Program-made: the position numbers and the translations under genes
Shown here: one piece after another, positions 1 to 5,391 of the stretch
How the letters are laid out: each line of letters starts with the position of its first letter
Position numbering within the stretch: position 1 is the stretch's first letter
Assembly: GCA_030424825.1 (NCBI GenBank)
Contig: JAUHWE010000365.1
Span: 1 to 5,391 of the forward strand
From: Verrucomicrobiia bacterium
GTDB lineage: Bacteria > Verrucomicrobiota > Verrucomicrobiia > Opitutales > Opitutaceae
DNA length: 5,391 bases
Reading direction: 5' to 3'
The notes under the pieces: model-generated
Told to the model about the DNA's origin: nothing
Database searches by the model: none
The model's input: the letters and a program-made list of their open reading frames with translations, nothing else

Positions 1-1294
1 TGCTCCAGCGAGCATGGATTTCCTTGCGCTTGATATACCAGTGAAGCGATGCCATGGCGGCAATGGAAGCGATCGCTGAAACAGGGGCCATGAGCAGCAT
101 CACGGCCGTACAGCCCACCGCTCCCAGTAGTGCGGTTGACCAGTGACTGGCTTTAAATGTAGGTCGATAGCTCGGGTTGTTGGTGATCGACTCGTAGAAG
201 CAGGCCAAGTTGATGGTGCCGTAGGTCACCATGAAAAACATAGTGATCACTGGGGCGATGGCATTGAGGTCGCCGAGTAGGATGCCGGCTTCCGCTAATA
301 GGAATGTAAGTACGACGGCATTACGCGGCTCATTGCTCGATCCGGCCCCCTTGGCAAATGGCTTGAGACTAGGAAAAATATTGTCGCGGGCGAGAGCCTG
401 CAGAATGCGCGGAGCTCCCATCATGCTCCCGAGAGCGGACGACAAGGTTGCGGCGAAAATACCTGCGTTGATGAGCAAGGGTGACCAGGCAATGTCCAGC
501 ATGACGAAGCTGTTGTCAATCAGCTCGCTTTGAGGCCTTGAGGCAGCGAGGAGCACAGCGATGGACAAGTAGATCAGGCCTGTGAAACCAATCGCCAGAA
601 GCGTGCCCTTGGGGATGGACTTGCTTGGGCTCGCAAGGTCTCCCGACATGTTGACCCCGGCCATGATCCCCGTGACGGCGGGAAAGAAGAGAGCGAACAT
701 GATGAACAGATTTGAACCCGGCGAATAGTCGGGCTTCATATTCGCTTGCAAAGTTTCTAGGGACGCTGCGGGTATCGCTCCTGCGAAAAAGGAGAGGATG
801 GAAAGGGCGAGTACGGCTAGAATTCCGTACTGCAGCTTGATGGTCCAGCCGGCGCCGATGTAGACGCAGATAAATACGACGATATTGACCGCCGAGGCGA
901 TAAAGCGAGCCGAGCCCGCATCGGGAAAGATATTGAGCACCGCCTCGGTAAAACCGATGACGTACATGGCCACAGAAATTGCCTGGGCCAGAAAGAAGAC
1001 GACTCCGATGGCTCCGCCAAATTCAACGCCAAGACTGCGGCTAATCAGAAAATAGGCGCCACCTCCTTGAACGCGAGTGTTGGTGGCAATGGCGGAAATC
1101 GACAACGCAGTCAGCGTCGTGATCAATTTGGCACAGAGAACGATGATGAGGGCATTGAGTATTCCTGACTGTCCGACCACCTGGCCGAATCGCAGGAACA
1201 TGATGACCCCGAGAATCGTGAGGGTGCTAGGCGTGAAGACGCCTCCAAAAGTGCCAAATTTAGTGGGAGTGACGCCCGATTTACCTTCGCCCAT
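1..1294 (-). CDS. SLC12-type (NKCC-like) cation-chloride cotransporter, 3' end outside window
   Basis: This is an inner-membrane secondary transporter of the APC superfamily, expected to move Cl- with Na+ and/or K+. The 431 visible residues were translated by hand from the ATG at 1294 and stay open to the left edge, so the C-terminus is missing. SLC12 signatures appear in order: the TM1 block GVFTPSTLTILGVIMFLRFG (residues 18-37), VQGGGAYFLISRSLG (75-89), AMYVIGF in TM3 (109-115), FFPAVTGIMAGVNMSGDLA in TM6 (203-221), TLSSALGSMMGAPRILQALA in TM8 (283-302), and the NEPRNAVVLTF and INLACFYESI blocks that follow. From family knowledge, Tyr111, Pro205 and Thr208 match the K+ site of NKCC1, and Ser285-Ser286 match its Na+ site; the TM1 Asn of the K+ site is Thr26 here. 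An upstream in-frame TAG and the lack of another in-frame ATG support this start, but there is no Shine-Dalgarno motif. The family is confident; ion specificity is inferred. Confidence 0.93.
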   Translation of the reverse strand, partial: MGEGKSGVTPTKFGTFGGVFTPSTLTILGVIMFLRFGQVVGQSGILNALIIVLCAKLITTLTALSISAIATNTRVQGGGAYFLISRSLGVEFGGAIGVVFFLAQAISVAMYVIGFTEAVLNIFPDAGSARFIASAVNIVVFICVYIGAGWTIKLQYGILAVLALSILSFFAGAIPAASLETLQANMKPDYSPGSNLFIMFALFFPAVTGIMAGVNMSGDLASPSKSIPKGTLLAIGFTGLIYLSIAVLLAASRPQSELIDNSFVMLDIAWSPLLINAGIFAATLSSALGSMMGAPRILQALARDNIFPSLKPFAKGAGSSNEPRNAVVLTFLLAEAGILLGDLNAIAPVITMFFMVTYGTINLACFYESITNNPSYRPTFKASHWSTALLGAVGCTAVMLLMAPVSAIASIAAMASLHWYIKRKEIHARWS

Positions 1295-1306
1295 AATAGT
1301 CCGACT

Positions 1307-1312
1307 AGGAGG
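1307..1312 (-). other. CCUCCU tract at the expected ribosome-binding-site position of the cotransporter gene
   Basis: On the transcribed strand CCTCCT lies 12 bases before the cotransporter ATG, about where a Shine-Dalgarno sequence would sit. It has the opposite sense: it resembles the 16S anti-Shine-Dalgarno sequence itself. It could pair with the GGGAGG in the loop of the hairpin at 1354-1394, counting one G-U pair. The sequence is directly visible; a regulatory role is speculation. Confidence 0.3.
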
Positions 1313-1353
1313 GCGGAACGTCGCGCGCAAATCGGCGGCTGGCAAGGCCAAAT

Positions 1354-1394
1354 CTTGTAGCGGCCGGTCCTCCCATCCTCCGGCGCGCTACAAG
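1354..1394 (-). promoter_or_regulatory. Strong inverted repeat between the VOC and cotransporter genes (terminator, attenuator or leader hairpin)
   Basis: The arms CTTGTAGCG (1354-1362) and CGCTACAAG (1386-1394) are perfect 9-base complements. They continue inward, after a single bulged base at 1385, with GCCGG (1363-1367) pairing CCGGC (1380-1384). This gives 14 base pairs closing a 12-base loop (1368-1379). On the transcribed strand the loop is purine-rich, AGGATGGGAGGA. The hairpin begins 10 bases after the VOC stop codon and ends 59 bases before the cotransporter ATG. No T run follows either arm, so it is not a classical intrinsic terminator. It may still be a U-less terminator, an mRNA 3'-end stabiliser or a leader element of the transporter. 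The structure is clear; its role is not. Confidence 0.6.
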
Positions 1395-1404
1395 TTGGCG
1401 ATCC

Positions 1405-1809
1405 CTAAGCCGAATTTGCGGCCGCGTTTGAAAATTCCGGATGAACCGCCTTTTTGGAATGAATCGTGATCGCGTTCCCTTCACTGTCTTGAATGGTTCC
1501 AATCTGACAGTCAGGAGTATCGATTTTTTCGACACAAATGGTGATGCCATTTTCCTTAAGGTGGGCCATCATCGCGTCGAAATCGTCAACTTCCAATGCA
1601 ATGGAAGGTCCGTTGTCTCGGGGCTGCCAATTGGGGTCGATGTCAGTGATCGCCAGCGTGCCAGAAGGAAGTTCGTATTCTACCCAGGAGGCCCCCTTTT
1701 CGAGTTCATAGACAGTGGGGCTAAGGCCGAGCGTCTTCTCGTAAAAAACACGGGCACGGGACATATTGGAAACAGGGTAACCTGTGAAGGCGATGTCAGT
1801 AACTTTCAT
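1405..1809 (-). CDS. VOC-superfamily (glyoxalase/bleomycin-resistance fold) protein
   Basis: This is a 134-residue cytoplasmic protein with the vicinal-oxygen-chelate layout of two beta-alpha-beta-beta-beta units. The first unit opens with IAFTGYPVSNMSRARVFYEKTLGL (from residue 6), the usual strand plus helix ending in FYxxxLGL. The second opens near SIALEVDDFDAMMAHLKENG (69-88) and closes with the hallmark DSEGNAITIHS (108-118). There is no signal peptide. The usual first metal ligand in strand 1 (His or Gln) is Phe8 or Thr9 here, and the start of the second unit offers only Ser69/Ala71. Glu44 and His117 are the only residues near usual ligand positions. It may therefore be metal-free or non-catalytic, and no substrate can be assigned. 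The ATG at 1809 begins right at strand 1, but no Shine-Dalgarno precedes it. The gene lies 151 bases after the protease stop and may have its own promoter. Fold confident, function unknown. Confidence 0.9.
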   Translation of the reverse strand: MKVTDIAFTGYPVSNMSRARVFYEKTLGLSPTVYELEKGASWVEYELPSGTLAITDIDPNWQPRDNGPSIALEVDDFDAMMAHLKENGITICVEKIDTPDCQIGTIQDSEGNAITIHSKKAVHPEFSNAAANSA

Positions 1810-1817
1810 AGATAGGC

Positions 1818-1823
1818 AATATA
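1818..1823 (-). promoter_or_regulatory. Possible -10 element (TATATT) just upstream of the VOC gene
   Basis: TATATT on the transcribed strand ends 8 bases before the VOC ATG, inside a short AT-rich patch. A transcript from it would start at or next to the ATG and be nearly leaderless, which would fit the absence of a ribosome binding site. The hexamer 17 bases upstream (TGATTT, 1841-1846) is a poor -35 match, and TTGTCC at 1836-1841 is spaced only 12 bases away. The call is weak. Confidence 0.22.
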
Positions 1824-1843
1824 TCTGAGAGGGTAGGACAAAA

Positions 1844-1960
1844 TCAGTCCGATGCCTGAAATTCTTTTCGTTCGAAATCAGAAAGTTGACCGTAGATAGG
1901 AACAGGAAAGGGGTCCGACGACAGGGTGCTGGCTTCGTCAGACTTTTCGGGCACTTCAGC
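1844..1960 (-). other. In-frame open stretch after the protease TAG (38 codons to TGA)
   Basis: Directly after the protease amber codon (1961-1963) the same frame stays open for 38 codons and ends at TGA (1844-1846). The translation begins AEVPEKSDEASTLSSDPF and ends LSDFERKEFQASD. It is acidic, Pro/Ser-rich and hydrophilic, resembling a plausible protein tail. It could be the remnant of a longer protease C-terminus cut by a nonsense change, a readthrough extension, or a separate small gene starting at the GTG at 1952-1954 with AGG five bases upstream. It could equally be chance, since 38 open codons are not rare. The GC content of third codon positions is only about half, which gives no strong coding signal. 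Confidence 0.3.
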
Positions 1961-3604
1961 CTAGGGGTTCGGATTGGGGATCTGTAGCGTTCCGGATTTC
2001 GCGTCGTTTGCCGTTCTCGAATCCTCTCTCCCTGCGATCGAGGTCTCTGCTTGAATCGTGTAGCCGGATTCCGGGGTCAGCTGGGCTTTGTCGAGGTAGA
2101 TGGTGTGGCTTGTCGTTTCGTTTTCGACGATGCTACCCAGGTAGACCTTTTGCGGGAATCCACTGTTTTCAGTGATTTCAATCGAGACGCTGTTGAGGCG
2201 CTCGGTCCCACGATTTTGCACCGTTACAAGTAGGGGAATGGCCGACTCAGTCGCTTGCGAGTAGTCCAAATAAAAATCCCCAAGAGCGGCATCATAAATT
2301 CCCGATTGGTCCCGGTCTAGGACACGATTCAGATTGAGCACACCGCTTCCGGTTTCCACATCGACACCGGGCGCACCCCCATCGTCCGCGTATTGATAGA
2401 GGAGATCTGCAGCCTCTTGGGGGGTAAGATTGGGGTTGAGAGAAAGAGTGGCCGCAATGCTGCCAGAAACGTAAGGAGCCGCGGCAGAAGTGCCCGAAAA
2501 ACTGATCCATTGCGCTTCGCCCCAAGCCGCAAAGACGCCCACACCCGGGGCGGCGATATCGACTGCAGGACTGAAATTCGAAAATTCGGCCCGCTGACTA
2601 TCCGCGTCGATGGCGCCTACTCCAATCACGCCCTCGAACTGGGCGGGATACGGAACGGCGTTGGTACCGTCATTTCCCGCTGATGCTACTAGGACCACAT
2701 TATTGGAAAGTGCGTAGGAGACCGCGTTTTCAAGGACGCGAGTGTATCCGTAGCTCCCGAGGCTCATGCTAAGAATTGTAGCCCCGGAGTCCACTGCCTC
2801 GATAATGCCTTCGGCTAGAGTGAAGCTATCCCCCAGGCCATCTGAATCCATGACCTGGATACTTATTAAGTCGGAAGCAGGCGCGATGCCTATCCCGTCT
2901 TCTCCGATCAGAAGGGAAGCGATCGCCGTGCCATGTCCGTTGTATTCGGAATCGGGATTTTCGGTTGATTCGATGAGCGATTTCCGCTCGATGGTTTTAT
3001 CTCCTAGTATGAAATGTTCAGAAACTCCTGTGTCCAGCACGGCAATAGTAATGCCTTTACCCCAATCATCGTGATCTTTCGGGACACCTAGCCAGTCGAG
3101 AGCCTGGTTCTCGAAAGGGGTCCCGGATCTGCCGGAAAGGGACGGTGAGGGGGTTGTGGGTGCCGCAACGATGTAATTGTAGTCAAAGGACGCATCGCTA
3201 CCAGCAAGACTGCGGATTCGATTAGCCATGTCCTGGTTTTCGACGCTCAGGCGAAGCGAGTTGAGAACATCGTTTTTACCGATTATACGGAAGCCATTGC
3301 GTTCGGCGGAATTCAGAAAATTCCGGTAGGAGTTGGCATCACCGAAGGACAGGAGCAGTTCGCCTTGTTTCGCCAATCCATCTGGGGGTGAGAATTCAGA
3401 GTCCGGTGGGGTTACTGCGTCTTCAGGCAATTGCGGCTCCGTGGAAGGTAAGGATGCCGAAGGAGAAGGGGACTTTGCCTTTTCAACGGGTTCGGGACTA
3501 TTGGCAATATCGTAGGGATGCGAAACATTCTCGTATGCGTACCGGCCTCCGAAGTAGGCAAGGGCCATAATGATAACCAGTAGTACGAACCGTTGCTTCA
3601 TCAA
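1961..3604 (-). CDS. Membrane-anchored subtilisin-like serine protease (peptidase family S8)
   Basis: This is an endopeptidase predicted to act outside the cytoplasmic membrane. The 547 residues show a basic start and hydrophobic segment (about 5-20; no obvious signal-peptidase site, so perhaps an uncleaved anchor), a Pro/Ser/Glu-rich stalk (about 35-76), and a propeptide-like domain resembling inhibitor I9 (about 79-148). The S8 catalytic domain follows (about 165-430), then a C-terminal beta-rich domain resembling CARDB/Ig folds (about 440-545). The complete catalytic set is present: Asp191 in IAVLDTGVS, His224 in NGHGTAIAS, oxyanion Asn311 in ASAGNDG, and Ser373 in FSGTSAAAPYVSG. It should therefore be active. 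The start is TTG at 3604 or the adjacent ATG at 3601 (546 residues). AAGG lies 7 bases before the TTG and 10 before the ATG, so both are possible. The start is 9-12 bases beyond the cyclase stop, implying coupled translation in one operon. The substrate is unknown. Confidence 0.95.
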   Translation of the reverse strand: MMKQRFVLLVIIMALAYFGGRYAYENVSHPYDIANSPEPVEKAKSPSPSASLPSTEPQLPEDAVTPPDSEFSPPDGLAKQGELLLSFGDANSYRNFLNSAERNGFRIIGKNDVLNSLRLSVENQDMANRIRSLAGSDASFDYNYIVAAPTTPSPSLSGRSGTPFENQALDWLGVPKDHDDWGKGITIAVLDTGVSEHFILGDKTIERKSLIESTENPDSEYNGHGTAIASLLIGEDGIGIAPASDLISIQVMDSDGLGDSFTLAEGIIEAVDSGATILSMSLGSYGYTRVLENAVSYALSNNVVLVASAGNDGTNAVPYPAQFEGVIGVGAIDADSQRAEFSNFSPAVDIAAPGVGVFAAWGEAQWISFSGTSAAAPYVSGSIAATLSLNPNLTPQEAADLLYQYADDGGAPGVDVETGSGVLNLNRVLDRDQSGIYDAALGDFYLDYSQATESAIPLLVTVQNRGTERLNSVSIEITENSGFPQKVYLGSIVENETTSHTIYLDKAQLTPESGYTIQAETSIAGREDSRTANDAKSGTLQIPNPNP

Positions 3605-3613
3605 TGAGGTGCC

Positions 3614-4600
3614 TTAAAAAGTGGCTATCGGGTTGAGCGGAGAACCCGTTCCCCCTTCGACTGCCAAGGGAGCAAATGTAATAAGGAAATCCCACCGATT
3701 CAGTTCTTTCGCTTTCTGGTTCAAAGCTTCTAAGTCTAGATTGTCGAGCATGTGGACTCCCATGGAATGGAGCATCAAAAGATGGATCGGACTGTTGACA
3801 CCGGGTATTCCTGAAGGGGATACTTCGCTGCCGCCGTCGCTACCGAGCACGGCGATGTCGCGCTCCCTGAGCCAGCGGGCGGATGTGGCGTGCAATCCGG
3901 CTTGGCTGCCGTTCCAAGGACCGACGGCTTCGCGTCTCGCCCAGCGTCCGGTGTAGATAAGGACGACGTCTCCGCTAGCGATCTTGACACCCGCTTTCTT
4001 TTCCCAGGCATCGAGATCACTGGGGTAAATCGCCGTCCCTGGCTCCAGGTAATCGACTCCTTTTAAAGCGGGGCCGTCAATGAGTATTCCTCGAGTAAAT
4101 ACGCCGTTCTTCAAATTGTGCACATCGAGCTTCTTGGCTCCCTCTGGAGTTACGACTTTTGCGGAGATCCCGTTGTATAGCGTTTGCTCGTGGACGTAAT
4201 GGCAAAGGGAATCCATGTGGGAATGGGCGAATCCGTGGTAGGAAACGGAATAATTGTCCGAGCACCATTGGGCATGCAGGCTCTGGCCATCGGAGAGCAT
4301 CTTGTGCTCGAACGGTTTCGGATTGTCGGCGGCTAGCTCGGTTTCGACGTCTCGGGAAAGCGATACCGATACTCCAAGGCGGACGAGTTGGGCGGCTTCC
4401 TGGCGCTTCTGAGGTGTGATGAGGTTGATTGCTCCGAGTTGGTCATCTGCTCCCCAGCGACCCCAGTTAGATAGCTCTTCAACCATCGCCAGAATATCGC
4501 TTTGAGTAAGCTGAACTTCATCTTGAGCCTGCAGGTAGCTTACAGATAGGAAAGGAGCAAGAAGGAGAGAGAGGAAGAGATTGCGGAGGCGGAATTTCAT
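3614..4600 (-). CDS. Secreted cyclase-family (PF04199, kynurenine-formamidase-like) metal-dependent hydrolase
   Basis: This is a putative metal-dependent hydrolase of the cyclase/KynB fold, 328 residues. It opens with a Sec-type signal peptide: Lys2/Arg4/Arg6, a hydrophobic core at about 8-23, and likely cleavage near LQA-QDE (after residue 25), so it is expected in the periplasm or outside. Family marks are WGRWGADDQLGAINLITP (46-63), the metal-binding HSHMDSLCH (126-134, matching HxDxxxH), the GDVVLIYTGRW block (210-220), and the C-terminal GGTGSPLNPIATF (316-328). Kynurenine formamidase itself is cytosolic, so the signal peptide argues against tryptophan breakdown; the substrate is unknown. 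The open frame extends upstream to 4738, but those 46 codons overlap the sulfatase end and do not look like protein. The ATG at 4600, which places the signal peptide correctly, is preferred even though no Shine-Dalgarno precedes it. The 73 bases separating it from the sulfatase hold no evident terminator, consistent with one operon. Confidence 0.93.
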   Translation of the reverse strand: MKFRLRNLFLSLLLAPFLSVSYLQAQDEVQLTQSDILAMVEELSNWGRWGADDQLGAINLITPQKRQEAAQLVRLGVSVSLSRDVETELAADNPKPFEHKMLSDGQSLHAQWCSDNYSVSYHGFAHSHMDSLCHYVHEQTLYNGISAKVVTPEGAKKLDVHNLKNGVFTRGILIDGPALKGVDYLEPGTAIYPSDLDAWEKKAGVKIASGDVVLIYTGRWARREAVGPWNGSQAGLHATSARWLRERDIAVLGSDGGSEVSPSGIPGVNSPIHLLMLHSMGVHMLDNLDLEALNQKAKELNRWDFLITFAPLAVEGGTGSPLNPIATF

Positions 4601-4673
4601 AATTGTTGCTTGGATGATGCGTGATTGTCGAACTGAAGTCGGGGATAGGGTTGTGGGACCGTTTCGAATGAGG

Positions 4674-5391
4674 CTAGTTCCTCCACGCCTGCTTGCGCCG
4701 TTCCATGAGTTCGGGATAAGGCTCGTCGAAATCGCCAATCTCCTTCTTTAGTACGAGAAGTCTTTCCTTCAGCTTCTCGGCAACTTTGGCGTAGACGGGG
4801 TCCCTGTAGACATTTTGCTGCTCGTAAGGGTCTTTTTCTAAATCGTAGAGCTCGAGCCCAGTGGGGGTTGGAATGACTTTGGAAATATTCCACGAAGAGA
4901 TCATGTGCCTATTGGCTTCGGTCACGACTTCAGTCTGCCCCGCCGCGATGGCATTGAGGGCAGGGTGAACCGCGATTCCATAGTAGAATATCAGCTTATA
5001 GCGATCGGTTCGAATCGCGTAGTGGGAAGGGATGTCTAGGTGGGCACGATGCATCCAGTATCGATAGTAGGTTTCTTGCTTCCAGTTTCTAGGTGTCTGG
5101 CCGCCGAGATTCTTTCGGAAAGAGCGTCCTTGCATTTCTGCGGGCGGTTTAGTGCCTGCGAAATCAAGTAGAGTGGGAGCGAAATCCACGTTGTTGATGA
5201 TATCTTTATTGATACTATTGGCTTCAATTTCCTTGGGGTATCTGACGATGAAAGGCATGCGCATGGATTCTTCGAAGGCCCAGCGCTTGTCGACCCGATC
5301 GTGCTCGCCGAGCATCATGCCTTGGTCTCCCGTGTAGACGATTAGCGTGTCATTCGCGAGGCCAGACTGTTCGAGATAGTCTAGGATGCGA
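4674..5391 (-). CDS. Type I sulfatase (arylsulfatase/iduronate-sulfatase-like), C-terminal part; 5' end outside window
   Basis: These are the C-terminal 238 residues of a sulfate-ester hydrolase, probably exported and acting on sulfated polysaccharide or other sulfated organics. The frame is open to the right edge, so the N-terminus, any signal peptide and the catalytic formylglycine site (CxPSR) are not visible. The visible part starts with IVYTGDQGMMLGEHDRVDKR, the conserved sulfatase block. Its Asp-Gln (5320s) normally binds Ca2+, and its His and Lys contact the sulfate. FEESMRMPFIVRYP follows, then VDFAPTLLDFAG, the YYRYWMHRAH...HYAIRTDRYKLIFYYG block, and the C-terminal GLELYDLEKDPYEQQNV motif typical of the DUF4976 subdomain. 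It ends in a charged helix and a TAG at 4674. An internal ATG at 5318 lies inside the catalytic block and is not the start. The cyclase gene follows in the same direction. Family is confident; substrate subfamily cannot be set from this fragment. Confidence 0.95.
   Translation of the reverse strand, partial: RILDYLEQSGLANDTLIVYTGDQGMMLGEHDRVDKRWAFEESMRMPFIVRYPKEIEANSINKDIINNVDFAPTLLDFAGTKPPAEMQGRSFRKNLGGQTPRNWKQETYYRYWMHRAHLDIPSHYAIRTDRYKLIFYYGIAVHPALNAIAAGQTEVVTEANRHMISSWNISKVIPTPTGLELYDLEKDPYEQQNVYRDPVYAKVAEKLKERLLVLKKEIGDFDEPYPELMERRKQAWRN

Noticed and set aside
1307..1312. AGGAGG on the plus strand as a ribosome binding site for a plus-strand gene
   Set aside because: No start codon with a credible open frame follows it at the proper distance.
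1077..1469. 130-codon plus-strand open frame spanning the cotransporter start, the hairpin and the VOC end
   Set aside because: It runs antisense through conserved codons of two recognised genes, and its translation shows no family motif or sensible domain structure.
1441..1815. 124-codon plus-strand open frame opposite the VOC gene
   Set aside because: It is a mirror of the VOC coding sequence, which has clear fold hallmarks; no independent coding evidence.
1930..1942. Small hairpin CTGGCTTCGTCAG downstream of the protease as an intrinsic terminator
   Set aside because: The stem is only five pairs including a wobble, with a three-base loop and no T run.
1961..1963. Amber codon as pyrrolysine or a recoded sense codon
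   Set aside because: Neighbouring genes also terminate at TAG, no recoding element is visible, and the S8 protease domains are complete before it.
4601..4673. Promoter or terminator between the sulfatase and the cyclase
   Set aside because: No stem with T run and no convincing -35/-10 pair could be seen; the partial TTCGACA match has no -10 partner.
4601..4738. N-terminal extension of the cyclase frame by 46 codons, overlapping the sulfatase 3' end
   Set aside because: The extension places a signal peptide internally, reads like an out-of-frame shadow of the sulfatase, and is made unnecessary by a well-placed ATG at 4600.

Overview
The window shows five genes, all on the minus strand. In transcription order, from the right end to the left, they are: the 3' part of a sulfatase (runs off the right edge), a secreted cyclase-family metal hydrolase, a membrane-anchored subtilisin-like (S8) protease, a small VOC-fold protein, and the 5' part of an SLC12-type cation-chloride cotransporter (runs off the left edge). 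No rRNA, tRNA, CRISPR array, insertion sequence or phage gene is visible. No stretch longer than about 150 bases lacks a gene.

The organism looks like a free-living, probably marine or aquatic, Gram-negative bacterium of the Planctomycetota-Verrucomicrobiota-Chlamydiota group. An Opitutae/Puniceicoccales-like verrucomicrobium is my best guess. This is inferred from a DUF4976-type sulfatase beside exported hydrolases, a bacterial NKCC-like transporter, mid-range GC content judged by eye, and weak or absent Shine-Dalgarno motifs. It is not proven by any single marker.

Region by region: 4674-5391 is the C-terminal 238 residues of the sulfatase. A 73-base gap leads to the cyclase (3614-4600), which begins with a signal peptide. 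The protease (1961-3601 or 3604) starts about 10 bases after the cyclase stop and is probably translationally coupled to it. After the protease TAG the same frame stays open for 38 hydrophilic codons (1847-1960) to a TGA. The VOC gene (1405-1809) follows, with an AT-rich upstream and no ribosome binding site. A strong inverted repeat (1354-1394) separates it from the cotransporter (1-1294).

Sulfatase, cyclase and protease are plausibly one operon of exported enzymes for degrading extracellular organic matter; the co-function is inferred from spacing and signal peptides only. The VOC protein and the cotransporter look like separate, more housekeeping-type functions. I found no convincing novel multi-gene system. 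The items most worth a second look are the in-frame open stretch after the protease stop, and the hairpin leader of the cotransporter gene with its purine-rich loop and a CCUCCU tract where a ribosome binding site would be expected.
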